Under the pieces are notes generated by a model that worked only from the letters and a program-made list of their open reading frames with translations, was not told the origin of the DNA and did no database searches. From Torreya grandis (Eukaryota > Streptophyta > Pinopsida > Cupressales > Taxaceae), in NCBI GenBank assembly GCA_037957365.1, contig JARHVA010000081.1, positions 1,523,501 through 1,587,500 on the forward strand: 64,000 bases of DNA, in the 5' to 3' direction. This document shows, piece after piece, positions 34,720-47,114 of the stretch. The translations under genes and the position numbers were made by a program. Each line of letters opens with the position of its first letter. Position 1 is the first letter of the stretch.

Positions 34720-36780
34720 CATATATCTTCAATATGTATCTCACATATAATCTCGGTAACCCAAATGCTAATAATTTTATTTTCTATTTTCATAAAACTT
34801 TTCTATCATAACTAAAATAGGGCACATGGTATTCCTTGAATACTAATTCAATGAGTTCATTTTGGTGGTGTACATGTCATTATATTGTTCAAAAAAATTT
34901 GACCACACACAAACACATCCTTACATTGTAAGTTTTGTTTTTAATATGTTGCTTTTTTGCTTCCCCATCAACACATATGTAAATATAGAAAAGCTTTGTA
35001 ATTTATATAATATATTATTTTAATTTTATGTAATTTATATAATGCATCATTCTAATTAAAATTTGCAATTGCACACATACACACATTTTCTTAATAAGAA
35101 AATATTAACCTTTTACCAAATATTCTATTTTGATTTTTATAGAGTTTATTCTTCTTTTTTATTGTTGTCAAAATGTTAGATATCAGTTGTATCTATTAAA
35201 ATTCATCTATAAGATATCAATTTTAGCTCTTTCAAATGTCACATGCCCATTAGACTACAATTCTTTAAAGATGGTAGAAAAATTAATACCCACACTATTG
35301 ATAATCTTAAGGCCTAAATTTGATGGCCATATAAATATATTTATGTTTTTACCTGTAAAACATAACAAATTTTTATCACAATAAAATTTTATCCAATTTT
35401 CATGGTAAAAAGGAACAATATTTAACCCCATATCCACAAATAACCTCTCATCTATTGAACATCACTTAGCTTCTAGTGTCTTTCCTTTAATTAAAAACAT
35501 TCATTTTATGTTTTAAAATGATAGATCAGCCATGGTTTCACTTTTTACTAGTAGAATATAAATTATAAAATAAAAATAGACTACGATAAAACTCACTACT
35601 CCCAATGGAAAGGGGTGGATTATTTTATCTTTAATTTTAGAAATACACATTGAAAATTAAGAGAAGCGTAAATTTGATCCACATATAATAAAATATTTTA
35701 TAACACTAAGTAGACACATTTTATCGTCTTGTATCCAAAAATAGTTATAATAAGAATATATATTTGAGCCTATGAATACTCAAAATCCTATGTAAGTATT
35801 ACATTTATGATATTTTGGCCAAAATACAATACTCTTTCCTCATTTATACCCATAAAGGAACACTGACTAAATTTGGATTCAATGGTGATAAGGACTTCTC
35901 AATAATTCATAATGTAATAAATTTTTGGCCTCCAATACAATTCTATTTGAAATGAAATAAAAATTACACCCTACCAAATGATTAATGCAAAAAAGGCTTA
36001 TGGTCAATACCATAATGATTTCAATATTAAACCAAGGTAAAGGTAGTATTCCAAAGAAAGTGAAATAACTCAAATGTAACAAACAATATGCAACATATCT
36101 AAATGGAAGAGGATATTATATCCTCCTACATGGGCACTTTAGAGAAAAATGATAACATTATTAAATTATATGGTGCTAAAAATGAATAAAGAAATTACAG
36201 TACAACTTGGTATTTATTCCATACATTCCTTTATCCTTTCTACTCACATTTACAATCATTAAGAATATGAAAATGAAAGTAATATTCTCTCTATCACTTA
36301 GATCAAACCCTTTATTTCCATCTTCCATATTAAGGTTCATGATGAAATAAAATATAACCAAGGTCTACACACCACACCATATATTTCTAAGCACATAAGT
36401 TTGTATGATATCTAACCTAGAGGTGGAACTCTCTCTTTTTATGCATGTATGCACATATACATAGATATCTTTTTTATTATTATTAATATAATCTAGGGTC
36501 TATAAAAGAAGAAATTTCCATGCCAATTTCATACATAAACAAGCTAAATATGATTTATGTTTCCTTATCTTCCTTTTTTCAGTTTTCCCTTGTCTACCCA
36601 TGCTCTCTTTCTACTTATCCCACCTCTATTTTATAGCATTTTGAACCCACAATGACATTCATGAAGCTGCAAGTCGTATGTCAAAATTAGATCAAACTTA
36701 AACTTCCAAATCACTTAAAAACTCATGCAAATAATCCTCCATAGATACATCCATTTCCATGTAAAGGTCATGATATTTTG
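34720..36780. repeat. repeat family R, copy 2 (interrupted)
   Basis: Matches copy 3 (46110-46730) from about 34720 to 35275 and again from about 36700 to 36780 (aataatcctccatagatacatc). The intervening 1.4 kb (about 35280-36700) is absent from the copies at 46110 and 57105, so it is probably an insertion. It is AT-rich, without recognised coding motifs or clear terminal repeats. Confidence 0.5.
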
Positions 36781-38001
36781 AAAATTTAGATGAGTTTTTA
36801 AAAAAAAATATCAGATATACTCAGCAAATTTAATTATAGGTTTAATGCTAGATTTCATAAATTTTTCAATAAAATACAAAACATAATTATTTTTTAAAAC
36901 TCTATCAAATGCAAGGTGAAATTATAAAAAGAGAGAGGCACAAGAAGTGGCACAACTTAACTTGCCACCCACATGACAACTTAATTGTGCCACGACATCA
37001 CTTAAAATTTACACGCATAGTTAGCTCAGAGTGTCTATTATTTAATTATAAATTTTTAGTATGTGAGGTGTTATTACTTTACCAATGCAATGATTACCAT
37101 GCAAGGTGTCACTATAAATCCTTTTTAAAAGTCAATCCAATATATGATAACTAAAATCCTAAAAAACTCTTATGATTTGTGGACTTGCATCCCTTTTGTT
37201 CATTTAATCTTGTTTGGATTATTTTTTAATATTTAGATGGTATAAGTAGAATAACTAATTTTATATTTTAATTTTTTGTTCAAAAGTTTTTAATATGTAT
37301 TTAATATTTTGGTGAGCCTTTATGTGTTATCTTCAATTATTAGGTACTTAGACTAACATACTAATGAAGGTATAAGGATAAAAACAAATAAAATGATAAG
37401 GGTTAATATTTTAGAATAACATATTTTTTATAATTTTTGAAATAAAAAATTATGACAAAGTGGATGTATAATTGCATATTAAATATTGTGAATATGACAA
37501 CTACATTTTCTTATGTGTGTAGGTTGTTTGGAAATTTTGTATGTGTTAAATTCCCTAAGATCCATTCTCGAGAATCACTCTTTTCGAAAGCTATCCTCCA
37601 AAGCTTTGATACCATTAGAAACTTTCTTTTTAGAACTTAGGAGATGGGAGTAAGATATAGATTAGTAGGGTTGTTATTTGTGACATTAAAAATGAGTATT
37701 AATTCTTGGATGTAATGAATGTATTTGTACTATAAAAAACCATCATCACATTAACATATGTTTTTGATTTTGCTCACATTGGCATGTGGAACTTGTGTTG
37801 GAAAAATATTCAGAAAGTTGGCCTCTTGGATCAAAATTTATCCAATGAGAGATATATCAAACCATCCTCATAAAAAAGGGCATTTACCTCACATACGAGG
37901 AGGATGAACTATGTTGGGATTATAATACATAAGGTGGAGACTACAAGGTAAAGCTAGGATACAAACAAATTTTCCCATAGTTTGTGGAGGAAAATTACCC
38001 A

Positions 38002-38211
38002 TGGTGGTGAAAGGGACTTTGAAGGATCCATGCCCCTCTCAAAATAAAATTTCATTTTTGGATTACATTGTAGGACACGATTCTAACATGGGATAAACTT
38101 TAGAGAAGTGGATGGAGTGGATTGATTATATGCTTTCTATGTCAGGATAGCATGGAAACCACTAACCCCATTTTTATTCATTGCCTATTCATGAGGGTTG
38201 TTTGGGATGCC
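38002..38211 (+). pseudogene. zf-RVT domain of a LINE ORF2
   Basis: This domain follows reverse transcriptase in plant LINEs and binds zinc. The frame starting TGG at 38002 shows the pattern W-x-GL-x-R-IHAPLKIKFHFW, a central CFLC and a terminal IHC...RVVWDA block. Several in-frame stops (the first is the third codon) show that it is dead. Confidence 0.75.
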
Positions 38212-38494
38212 ATGAATTATCATGGAATAAGACAATTTTAGGATGATGAATCTTTACTTGGCACTTGGGAAAACTAGACTATGAATAGATGCATTTTTTC
38301 CAATCTTTTTCACATTTCACTATAAATATGTTGACTTGTTTGGATTACTATAAATGATTTAATATTCCTCAATGAAATGTCTTCTATCATCTCCACTATT
38401 TAAAAATTCAATTTTTCTATGATGCCTTAAAATCCTCAAAAACTCAAGACTCATGTGATTATCCCCACACTATTGGTTGACCAAAATACACCTC

Positions 38495-38620
38495 ATTATT
38501 TTTGTGATAGTGCATCAAGTGGGAATCCTAGTAAAAGTGGCATTGGGGGCATCATATAATTTAGGGAATGCTCTATCATTTCTAGGTAGAGTATTTGTTG
38601 GCCAATTTTGGCCCATATAC
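38495..38620 (+). pseudogene. RNase H start of a LINE ORF2
   Basis: The frame reads CDSASSGNPSKSGIGGII, like the first strand of plant LINE RNase H with its catalytic Asp and Gly-rich turn, then meets a stop. It lies about 290 bases after zf-RVT, the expected order. Confidence 0.65.
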
Positions 38621-41479
38621 CAAGATTATACATGAATAAATAAGCAAAGCAAAGTTGTCGACCCATATATGATCAAAATATGGTAAAATCAAGCTTTGAA
38701 TAGCTAGACCATCTCAAACGTCATGAAGAAATAGATTGGTTATCTTGATTTTGCATTTTATAAGTATGTTTATAAATCCTCTCAGGCTAAAATATCACAT
38801 GGACATGAATTTCATCATGCCTAAATCATACTCTAAAAGTTTCGTATCTTGATGAGCTTGTTATCTTAATATATAGGTCTTCAAAGTTGAAAGTACAAAG
38901 TAGGACATGTGCATAGATGACAAATTTAGGCCTCATAGAGTAGTCATTTAAATTCATATTTTCCAAGCATGAATGCATGGATGACAAGTGACATGATCGT
39001 GGGAGCTCAAGTCAAGATCTAATAGCACGTGGGCAATTAATGAAGATAGTAGGGTCCAATAGATCAATAGTCTATGTTTAATCAGATCAAAAGATTTGAT
39101 AATGAGGAGGTGAGGATGACATTAGTGGGTTTTAAATATCCAATAAAACATATTTATTCATGCATCCAAAGATCAATGGTGAGCTCATAGTCAAAAAGTC
39201 AACATATCCTAATATTGAATGCACGGTTGATAAGTGGCATGATCACATTGAACTTATTAAATCAATGGTGCACCTTCGATTAAGAAAAAGAGGATCAATG
39301 ATACGCATTCAATCATGTCAAGGATATTGATGGTGCATATGAGGATAAGGATTCAAAAATCTTAGGATGAATATGAGGTTGCCATATGGTGCAAGCATGG
39401 GAACTAGTTAGGATTGATAGTAGGATCTTTAGGATGAAGGGGAAGCTGACAATTGATACAATATGAGAAACCCAAATGAAGATCAATGATCAATATTAAA
39501 ATTCAAAGACATGAGACTTTGAGTAGAGCTTGAAGATGTGACCTAGGTCACACCAAAGTAATGTTTTAAAAGGTATATGTCACCATTATAGCTCAATCGA
39601 TCATCCTTAAGCATAAAATATAGTGATATAGTTAGGATTGTCAATGATAAAGTTTTGATGCCATTAAAAAGCATAGTTTGGATTTGGTTTAAGGGTTTTT
39701 AAAAATTGTAGACCTTATTAATTGAGATTGAAGTAATTTTTTACAACTGTGTTCATGGTTTTTTGAAAGCGATCCATGTATATGATGAGTTCTCAACTTC
39801 CATAAATACTCAAAGGCAAAAATAGTTCTTTTTAGGCTTAATATAGATTAAAGATGGCAAACTAGATGTTGAAATAAGATCATGCAATCTAAAGATATTC
39901 ATCTATTTTATAGATATATGAAAACCAATAAATGAGATTGGTTTTTAATATATATTAAATACCTATGTTTCGGTTGAAGTAGGGGTAGGTTTGAAGTATC
40001 TCATCCTAAGACAAAGCTATAGCTTTGACAAATAGGTGCCTATAGTCACTAAAAGCATACTTAAGCATGGCTCTATCAATTCCATGGAAATGAGGACTTT
40101 GTCCTCATAATGATATCAGGTAGGAGATGGCATGGAAGATCAAAGCAAAGAGATATAATGGTTAGAGAAGTAGTTAGAGTATTCAATGTTGTTTAGATCT
40201 TAAGGATATTTCTTCCTTGAAAGGATCATGACTCATCATCTACAAAACAAACTCCTATCCTCTTATGTGTTTCTGAACCAATGAGAATATCTTGAAGACT
40301 ATTAGATAAAATAAAGGTTAACTTATTGATGAAGGGCTAGTCTAGATTGGTTTAAGTGTGGTGGAACATTCATTGAAAGGTGTGTTGGATGAATATTTTG
40401 TCACTCAGCTAACTGATAAGCAAAATAGTTCTATTCACCATAGCATAGGGAGATTGGTCAGCCAGATGCACAGGTTTACCACATCAAAAGGGGACTAATC
40501 TCTCCTCTCATCAAGGGGAGGTTCCCTATTAAATATGAGGAGCTATATACTATATATTTATGTTGAAAATAACACTTGGGGTAGGACAACACCATCCATC
40601 TCTCTTTTTTTAGAGATGATGTTCAAGGATCAAGGGAGAAATCTTAAGAGTAATGACATAAAGCACTCCTCTTCTTTCAAAAGTACTATTCAGTAAACAA
40701 CAAGAATCTTCCTGGTAGTAATTGCAAAAGGTAACCAAGGGCATAGTAACACAATAGGATGAAATGTAGCACAAAGTCTCCATCTCAACTGTCAAAGAGT
40801 AAGATACGAAGGATAATGAGGGCACAAATTCATCCTAAGATCCTTTACACATGAATAGAAAAGACAAACATACTAAAGGCAATTGTGTAGGCACAAAGTC
40901 TCTCTACAATTGACTTCAGGACACCTTCTTGACTACTTTCACTAATTCTGCTTATTTAATTAAAGGAATAGAAATTGTATTAAGGAAACATACATAAGAA
41001 TTTTTTTCCAAACAACCAAGTTATTAAAAAACAAATTCTGAAAAGTTGCTTTCTTATTTCGATAACAAAATATGATCAACAATCTGAGCTCAAAGTCTCA
41101 ATAATGCCTTTCAATTTGGGCAAAATTTAGTTTTTTATAACAAAAAAGATCTCTCCAAAATAATAAGAGAGAGTTCAATCTATATCTCTCCACAAAATAC
41201 TTGGGAGTAGCAACACATCATGTTGCATTTAATACATTTTAAATTCTATCAAGAAGATATGCTAGAATCGGGTGTAGTTGCCCATTTACTTTTCTCAATG
41301 TAGAGAAATGGGTCATGCCATTGAATTTTCATGTTCTCCAATGTCCAAATGGTATACTACTTCACCTTCTAGAAACATATCCCATGCATGGATAATTCTT
41401 GTCCTTCTTCATTGTTCCTCCTTTTTTGGCTATGTTTTATCCCTTTTCTTAGATCTCAGGCTATCTCTTTGGTCGATCG

Positions 41480-42620
41480 CTGAAATGGCAATTGACACGT
41501 GGCATGTTTTGCTGTGAAACAGACCAAGACACTCAGTAGTATCCACTAGAATCTAAGAGAGGCTTAAGAGAAAATTAGAAACTGGTAAGAAACTTGAAAC
41601 ACAGATACAAACACTTGTCGCACTCTGTTGAGTTATAACGGGACACATGGCAGCTTTTGCTTATCTATAAAAGCTTTAGAAACATTTTTGAAAGTCCTAC
41701 AGAAGAGGACATGTGGTAGTCTCCATTGAGTTTTGGCTATAATATAGAAACATTTGGGACTCATTTTGGAATCACTCAGATGCTGACACTTGTCAGCTTC
41801 TGCCGCACTTTAGCTGCCTTCATAAAGTCCTCAAGACTCATATTAGTTTCCTACAAAAGATGACATGTGGCATTCTCTACTGCACTCTAGCTACCTTTAG
41901 AAAGTCCTACAGAAGATGACATGTGGTGGCTTCTACTACTTTTTAGAGAAACATATTGAAACCTTCTGCCATTGCCACTTGGCACCTTCTGCATGCACTG
42001 AGAGATGCTTAGGAAAAACTGTAGATGCCGACACATGTCGCATTCTACTTACTTTAGCAATTTACTCGGGGCCCACCATAATTCCTACTTAATATCAAAA
42101 CAAAAGGAAGAAACTGTGGAGGTTGACACTTGGCGGTTTCCATTGAGCTTTGTAAGGGACATGTGGCAGGTTCCATAGTTTCTTCGAGATGAATTATAAT
42201 GTGTTTGGCAAACGACACTTGGCAGTTTTTGCTCTCAATTTTTTTCTTTTCCTTAGCCACTTGAACTGACTGATTGAACCAATCTTTGGTTCAATGGTTA
42301 AATGGTTCAATCTTTTCTTCCACTCGTTCAATTGACCGCTTGAACCAACTGTGTCAAACCAAACTATGTTGAACCTTTAAACCTTTGCCAAAGATGTTGA
42401 ACCTTGAACCCGTTGAACCTTTGAACCAACATGGTTCAAGGTTCAATGTTTCAATGGTTTAATGGTTCAATCCTTGTTTAAAATCTTGCCAATGAACCCA
42501 TTTTGGCTGAACCAAGGCATTGAAGCAAACCTAAAAATGCCTAAGTGTTGGAAATTTGCCCCTTTTGATTGAATTCACCTATTAAAGTGATTGAACCCAT
42601 TGAACCAACTAGTCCCTTTA
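41480..42620. repeat. degenerate short-motif repeats inside arm 1
   Basis: From about 41480 to 42240 a module like gacacatggcagcttttgc, then tagaaagtcctacag, recurs roughly every 80-100 bases in diverged form. From about 42270 to 42620 the motif GGTTCAA or TTGAACC recurs many times in both orientations. Both lie in the part of arm 1 missing from arm 2. Confidence 0.55.
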
Positions 42621-42784
42621 CTAAAAAAGCTTGGAAAATGAGGAATTAGAATGCTCATAAAAAAATTTGAAAAGGGAAGAGACAATTTAGGTGTTGCAGG
42701 ACCAAAATAGTTCATATGTTGTCCCACAAAAATGAGTGACATTTTTTGGGGATAGCAAGGTGGAAGCTTGTTGATTATTCTTGG

Positions 42785-42827
42785 TTAACGTTCTCCCTCT
42801 TCTTCTTCTTCTTCTTCTTCTTCTTCT

Positions 42828-42898
<71 letters not shown>
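42785..42898 (+). repeat. TTC then TC microsatellite
   Basis: About 13 TTC/CTT units followed by about 35 TC units. The mirror position in arm 2 is the GA run at 55757-55879, so the microsatellite predates the inverted duplication and has since changed length. Confidence 0.95.
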
Positions 42899-43403
42899 GG
42901 CTCTCATAAGGACTTTTTGATATTGAAGAATAGGAGATTCTCTGAGATATTTCAAAATATGCTTATCTTGATTAAGCTAAGCTCTATCAAGCATTTGTTA
43001 GAACTGCCTCTTGATGCAATAAAAGACTTTATTTACATATCTCTTGCCTTGGATCTATGTTGAGTGAGTTTTGCATGATGGGATCGTGAAAGAGAATATT
43101 CCTCATCCATTATCATCCTTTATGACCTCTTTTAGGGTGTTTTCAAGCTATTGTAGGTCTAGATTAGTGTTCTACCTGAACCTAGTCCATGAAACACTTA
43201 TACAATCAGCTAGTCTATGAGGTTGTGTGAGCTAGCATTGTCTTGTGTTTATCTAGTGTGGGTTCAAGATTATGGGAGTCTTCCAATTTTATTTGGTTTA
43301 TCACCTAGTTAGCTTTCTTAGGATCACTTTTCCCTTTCTTAACCCTTTTCCCTATGACAATATTAATTTAGGTGATTCATCAGAAGGAAGTCAACCTTCT
43401 CTA

Positions 43404-43523
43404 GAGGTGTAATATACCCATATAAGGGTATATATTATGTATTGGGGGTAGATTAGCAGTATATATAATAGAATAGTAATTAATAGTAATAATACTCCCA
43501 CTCTTTCATTCTATGCATGTGCG

Positions 43524-43558
<35 letters not shown>

Positions 43559-43628
43559 CTATTCTATTATATATGCTACTAATCGACCCCCAATACATAA
43601 TAATAGCATTATATGAGTATATTACACT
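43404..43628. mobile_element. foldback (MITE-like) element
   Basis: About 72-bp terminal inverted repeats (43404-43475 and 43553-43628) share ggtgtaatatac, atgtattgggggt and atatataatagaatagt, with roughly ten differences. A TAT/ATT microsatellite lies between them (about 43510-43555). No coding capacity. A target duplication is not obvious. Homology with arm 2 stops just at its left edge. Confidence 0.7.
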
Positions 43629-43789
43629 CTGAGTCTATCCTTTCTACCTGCAAGATGATATGTTGTGTGTCATATATCCAATTAATAGAGTCTATGAAAT
43701 ACTACACTAAAAAGGAATATAGTAACTTAAGCTGTGGTGAGATCTCTCTGGATGGGTTCATCTAGATCTGAGTGAGGGAGAAGTGTTGC

Positions 43790-45010
43790 TTTATACCAAA
43801 ATATGCTTACTCCACATCAAAAATGGGTAGGTCCTTGGGGATATACCACTCATCCTTGAACATTGCCTTAATTCCATCAAACTAGTACCTCATCTTGATC
43901 TTGTAGGATGGGGTGATGTGGCTAGGGCAAGTGAATGCCTTGTAGCACTTAGTGGGGGAGTTGTACAAGGGAGGGTATACCCACTTTAGCATCCCAAAAC
44001 TATAGTCTAACACCCTAATTTAATCAAAACAAATAAGAGGAGGATCACCCCCCATGGAAACCTATACTTCAGCTCCTAATGATCCCTCTTCATGTCTTCA
44101 ACAATCTTTCAAGTTAATTACATTGCCTAGTTATAATTTATCTTTTGTGAGACCTGATGAGTAATGTAGAGATGCATCATGTCCACCTCTTTCCAATGAT
44201 TAGTCCCTTTGATCTTGGTCGAGATGATCCACACCATAACTCAGAGGTCAAGATCTTATAAGTTATTGATGTGCACGACATGCCCCTATTTCTAATACAT
44301 CAACACCATGGTGGTCTTTTGTATCTCCTTAGTTTTGGCCAAGTCATTGATTACACTCAACCTTGAGCAATATAATCCCATGACCCTATTAGTTCTTTTA
44401 AGAGTGATCTTCATGATACACCCAATGAAGTATATATAGTCCTCATTGATGCATAAAAGGAAGAATTGAACTGCCTTCATGGGCTTACCAAAATAGGGTA
44501 TGCTAAATAGCTAGAACAATCCTATATATCATCCAATTGGTTGATGATTATAAGGTCAATTTTGGTTCCTAGTGTTAGTGGTCTCTACTCGATAATCATT
44601 TTTGAGTTCAATCTCATTCCCAGGTTAGTAGTGATTTTAATCAAAGATGGTGAAAGTAGATACCTTAGAGACCTAGTTCTCCACATGCAACATTAAATCT
44701 ATATATTACATCTCTTCAATAAATAGAGCTGGGGGTGGGGATTCTTGAGCTCTTTACGTCGAAGATGATTAGGCTTGATTCACCTTACACACCATACTTA
44801 CCTTTCCTTTTTCCATCCATTGTTCCTCTTCTCCTCCCACACTCTGTACTTATTCTTCTAAGAGATGCACTTGTTTTTCTGGGGTCTCTTTCCTAATTAG
44901 AACCCAGTTTCCTCTACTTACCTCCTCTTTAGGTATTGTTGGCAAGGTCTCAAGTCTCTTAGCCTTTTTCTTAGGCCACATTACCCTTTGAGGAGCCTAA
45001 AGGTTAAGGT
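43790..45010 (-). pseudogene. decayed reading frame of the unrecognised Lys/Glu-rich family (copy 2)
   Basis: The minus strand from about 45000 to 44770 reads Lys/Glu-rich sequence (KKAKRLETLPTIPKEE), then about 44480 downward gives KAVQFFLLCINEDYIYFIG, clearly related to EDLVQFLISHIHEDHIYFVG in copy 1 at about 32100. It is shorter than copy 1 and full of stops. A TATAAATA on the minus strand at 45299-45306 lies about 300 bases upstream, as expected for an element promoter. No known domain is seen. Confidence 0.45.
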
Positions 45011-45944
45011 GTGGCCATCCAAAATTTCTAAAGGAATATGTGGTTACAGATTATTACTTCAAATTTTTAAGCTTAAGCACCCTTTAATGGTGGACTTGTA
45101 ACCTATAAATTTCAAAACTAAAGTTCTTCCTAATGAATGAAACTTGGAATCTCTCTTATTAATCTTGGTAATAACTTGTGTGGTTTCTAAGGATATGAAG
45201 AGGATTTGATTGTCTTAGCTCTAGTTGTCGCTTGATCTTCAGCTCTATTGATTCAAAAATAAACGTAAGTTAAAGTATGAAATGGGTTTAATTTGCCTAT
45301 TTATAGGCTCTAAGAGGGGTTTACCCTCATTAATGACTATCTGTCACCCATCACTTTGTAGAATTTAATGTAAATCTGTAATGGCCACCATATTTGGATA
45401 CTTGCCTTTTTGCAATTAATACATTAATAGTATTGTCCCATCACATTGTTGGCACATTTTTTCCATAACTAATCTTTTCACATTAATGGCATGTCCCATC
45501 TCACATATTTCTTTGAAGTGGACGATAGTTGTGTCATGCACTTTTAGTGAGGTGGGAGGCAGTTATCTCTTTTAAATTTCTAACTTATGGCAGAACCTTA
45601 CACCTTTGTGTCTTAAATAGCTTGTGTGCCTTTAATATCTTGCACACCCTTAGTAACTTGTGTGCCCATGTAACTTACATGCCTAAGTAACTTGTGCAAT
45701 TTTTATATTTTCCTTTTTGAACTTGATTTCTTACCCTTCACTAAAACATGTCATGGTCCTCCATGAAAAGAACAAAAACTTAGAAGACAAACTTACAGAA
45801 AGGGAAATTTTATGCACAACAAAGGAAATGCTTTTATTACAAAAATTAATGGCATAAGCCTTATTGAAAGCAGTAAATCCTAGACTAATGTCATAAGCCT
45901 TATTGATTACAAAAACTTTAGCTAGTCTAAAGTGAAATATGGAC
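45011..45944. other. upstream region of the Lys/Glu-rich relic, possibly an LTR or promoter
   Basis: No coding sequence is seen. It contains the minus-strand TATA box (45299-45306) and at about 45600-45700 a mini tandem repeat of about five 18-20-bp units like agtaacttgtgtgcc. No partner LTR was found in the window. Confidence 0.4.
45299..45306 (-). promoter_or_regulatory. TATA box on the minus strand
   Basis: TATAAATA in the context CCTATAAATAGGC, oriented toward the Lys/Glu-rich relic. The assignment as an element promoter is inference. Confidence 0.35.
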
Positions 45945-46109
45945 TAAGCACTCATTCAATACCCTCTTTATTATGAATATTGATATAATTTTCAAGGCAT
46001 TTCATCAAATGCATATAAAAATTTCTACCATATCCATTTGGTACAAAAAACCAACATATTTTGTGTGTAATAAATTACATAAGATTTTTGTAATCTATAT
46101 TATGTTTCA

Positions 46110-46730
46110 TTGTAATATATGTATGTATGTATGTCACACATAATATCATTTATATCCAAAATCATATGATTTTATTTTCCACCCTCACAAAACCTTTCTT
46201 ATAAAAATTAAAATAGGGCACATGACATTCCATGAGTAGTGACTCAATGATTTCACCTAGGTGGTGTAAAAACATCTTTGCAATGTAAGTAATGCCTCTA
46301 ATACAATACATCTGATCTTCCCCTTCAACACACTACAAATACAAAAGCGATCTATAATTTACACAACATTTATTCCAATTTTGTATAATTTATACAATGT
46401 TTCATTCTAATTGGAATAACAACTCTTCTTAACAATAAAATGCTATTTTTTTTAACCAAACATTATGCATAAAAAATATGTTTGAATTATAACGAAGTTT
46501 TATATTATTTTTTATAGATATTACTCTCCTTTTTCCATTATTTTCAAAATGTAAGATATTAATTTTAACTATTACAATTCCCCTCATAGATATCAATTTT
46601 AGCTCTTACAATTGCCCCATACCCATTAGATCATAATTCCTTCAACATTATACAAAATAAATGAAAAATCATGCTAATAATCCTCCATGGATACATCCAT
46701 TTCCATTTAAAGGGAAGAGATATATGTTAT
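46110..46730. repeat. repeat family R, copy 3
   Basis: Landmarks are tgtcacacataatatc, gggcacatgacattccatg, gatcttccccttcaacac, aatgtttcattctaattgg and aataatcctccatggatac. It lies just downstream (in minus-strand sense) of the endonuclease region. Confidence 0.6.
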
Positions 46731-47114
46731 AGTAGTAATTACCATACAAATATATAAGATATTTGTTAGACTGATAATTACCAATCAAAATGACTAATAG
46801 TGGTTGTTTCTTTTTGAAAAATGGATTTCTGGATTCATCATGTGAAAAATATGTTGTCTGATATTTTGAGTACCAAATGTGTACTCATCCCTAAAGGAAG
46901 AAATCAGAGAAGAGATTGTTATTCCATAGATCAAATAGCCCAAACCAACCCCAAATAAATAATATTCAAATCATCAAAACATGGAGAAGTTTGACAACCC
47001 CAAAAGTAAATAAATGAATAAATAAAAAAATATTTTGTCACCTTTCTTTAATATGATTTAAAATATGTTACCATGAGTTACATATGCCAATTCCATTATC
47101 TTTATTGAGGTTAT

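Larger units (their letters stand above)
32957..37535 (+). repeat. right arm of the segmental duplication (partner 6449-13510)
   Basis: Begins with cagaacccactgccgggcc, matching 6449 onward, and ends near 37535, where the left arm continues at about 13510. It carries the gutted GDSL copy, the ~150-bp repeat block, one copy of the dispersed repeat (34085-34270), family R, and the sequence matching 12250-12870 and 13210-13510. It has its own 1.4-kb stretch at about 35110-36560. Confidence 0.75.
37536..39195 (+). mobile_element. LINE (non-LTR) retrotransposon remnant
   Basis: Only the 3' part of ORF2 is recognisable. 38002-38211 encodes the zinc-binding reverse-transcriptase tail (zf-RVT): RIHAPLKIKFHFW, then ICFLCQDSMETTNPIFIHC and RVVWDA, with Cys-x2-Cys and His-Cys positions present and three or four stops. 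About 38495-38620 encodes the start of an RNase H domain (CDSASSGNPSKSGIGGII) with following stops. The endonuclease and reverse-transcriptase core are not visible. At its left edge, 37603-37614 reads gctttgatacca, one base from a reversed copia primer site, so debris of another element may adjoin it. Confidence 0.7.
39196..43401 (+). repeat. arm 1 of a large inverted repeat (partner 55262-57095)
   Basis: 39196-40340 is reverse-complementary to about 56000-57095, for example atggtgcaagcatgggaac against its complement near 56910. 42740-43401 is reverse-complementary to 55262-55990. The 2.4 kb between (40340-42740) has no partner in the other arm. The arms look roughly 80-88 percent alike and contain no recognised coding sequence. 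Confidence 0.8.

Noticed and set aside
42746..43063. Open frame with poly-Phe and Leu-Ser repeats
   Set aside because: Produced by the TTC/TC microsatellite. The mirror copy in arm 2 (55674-55940, minus) is also just repeat translation.
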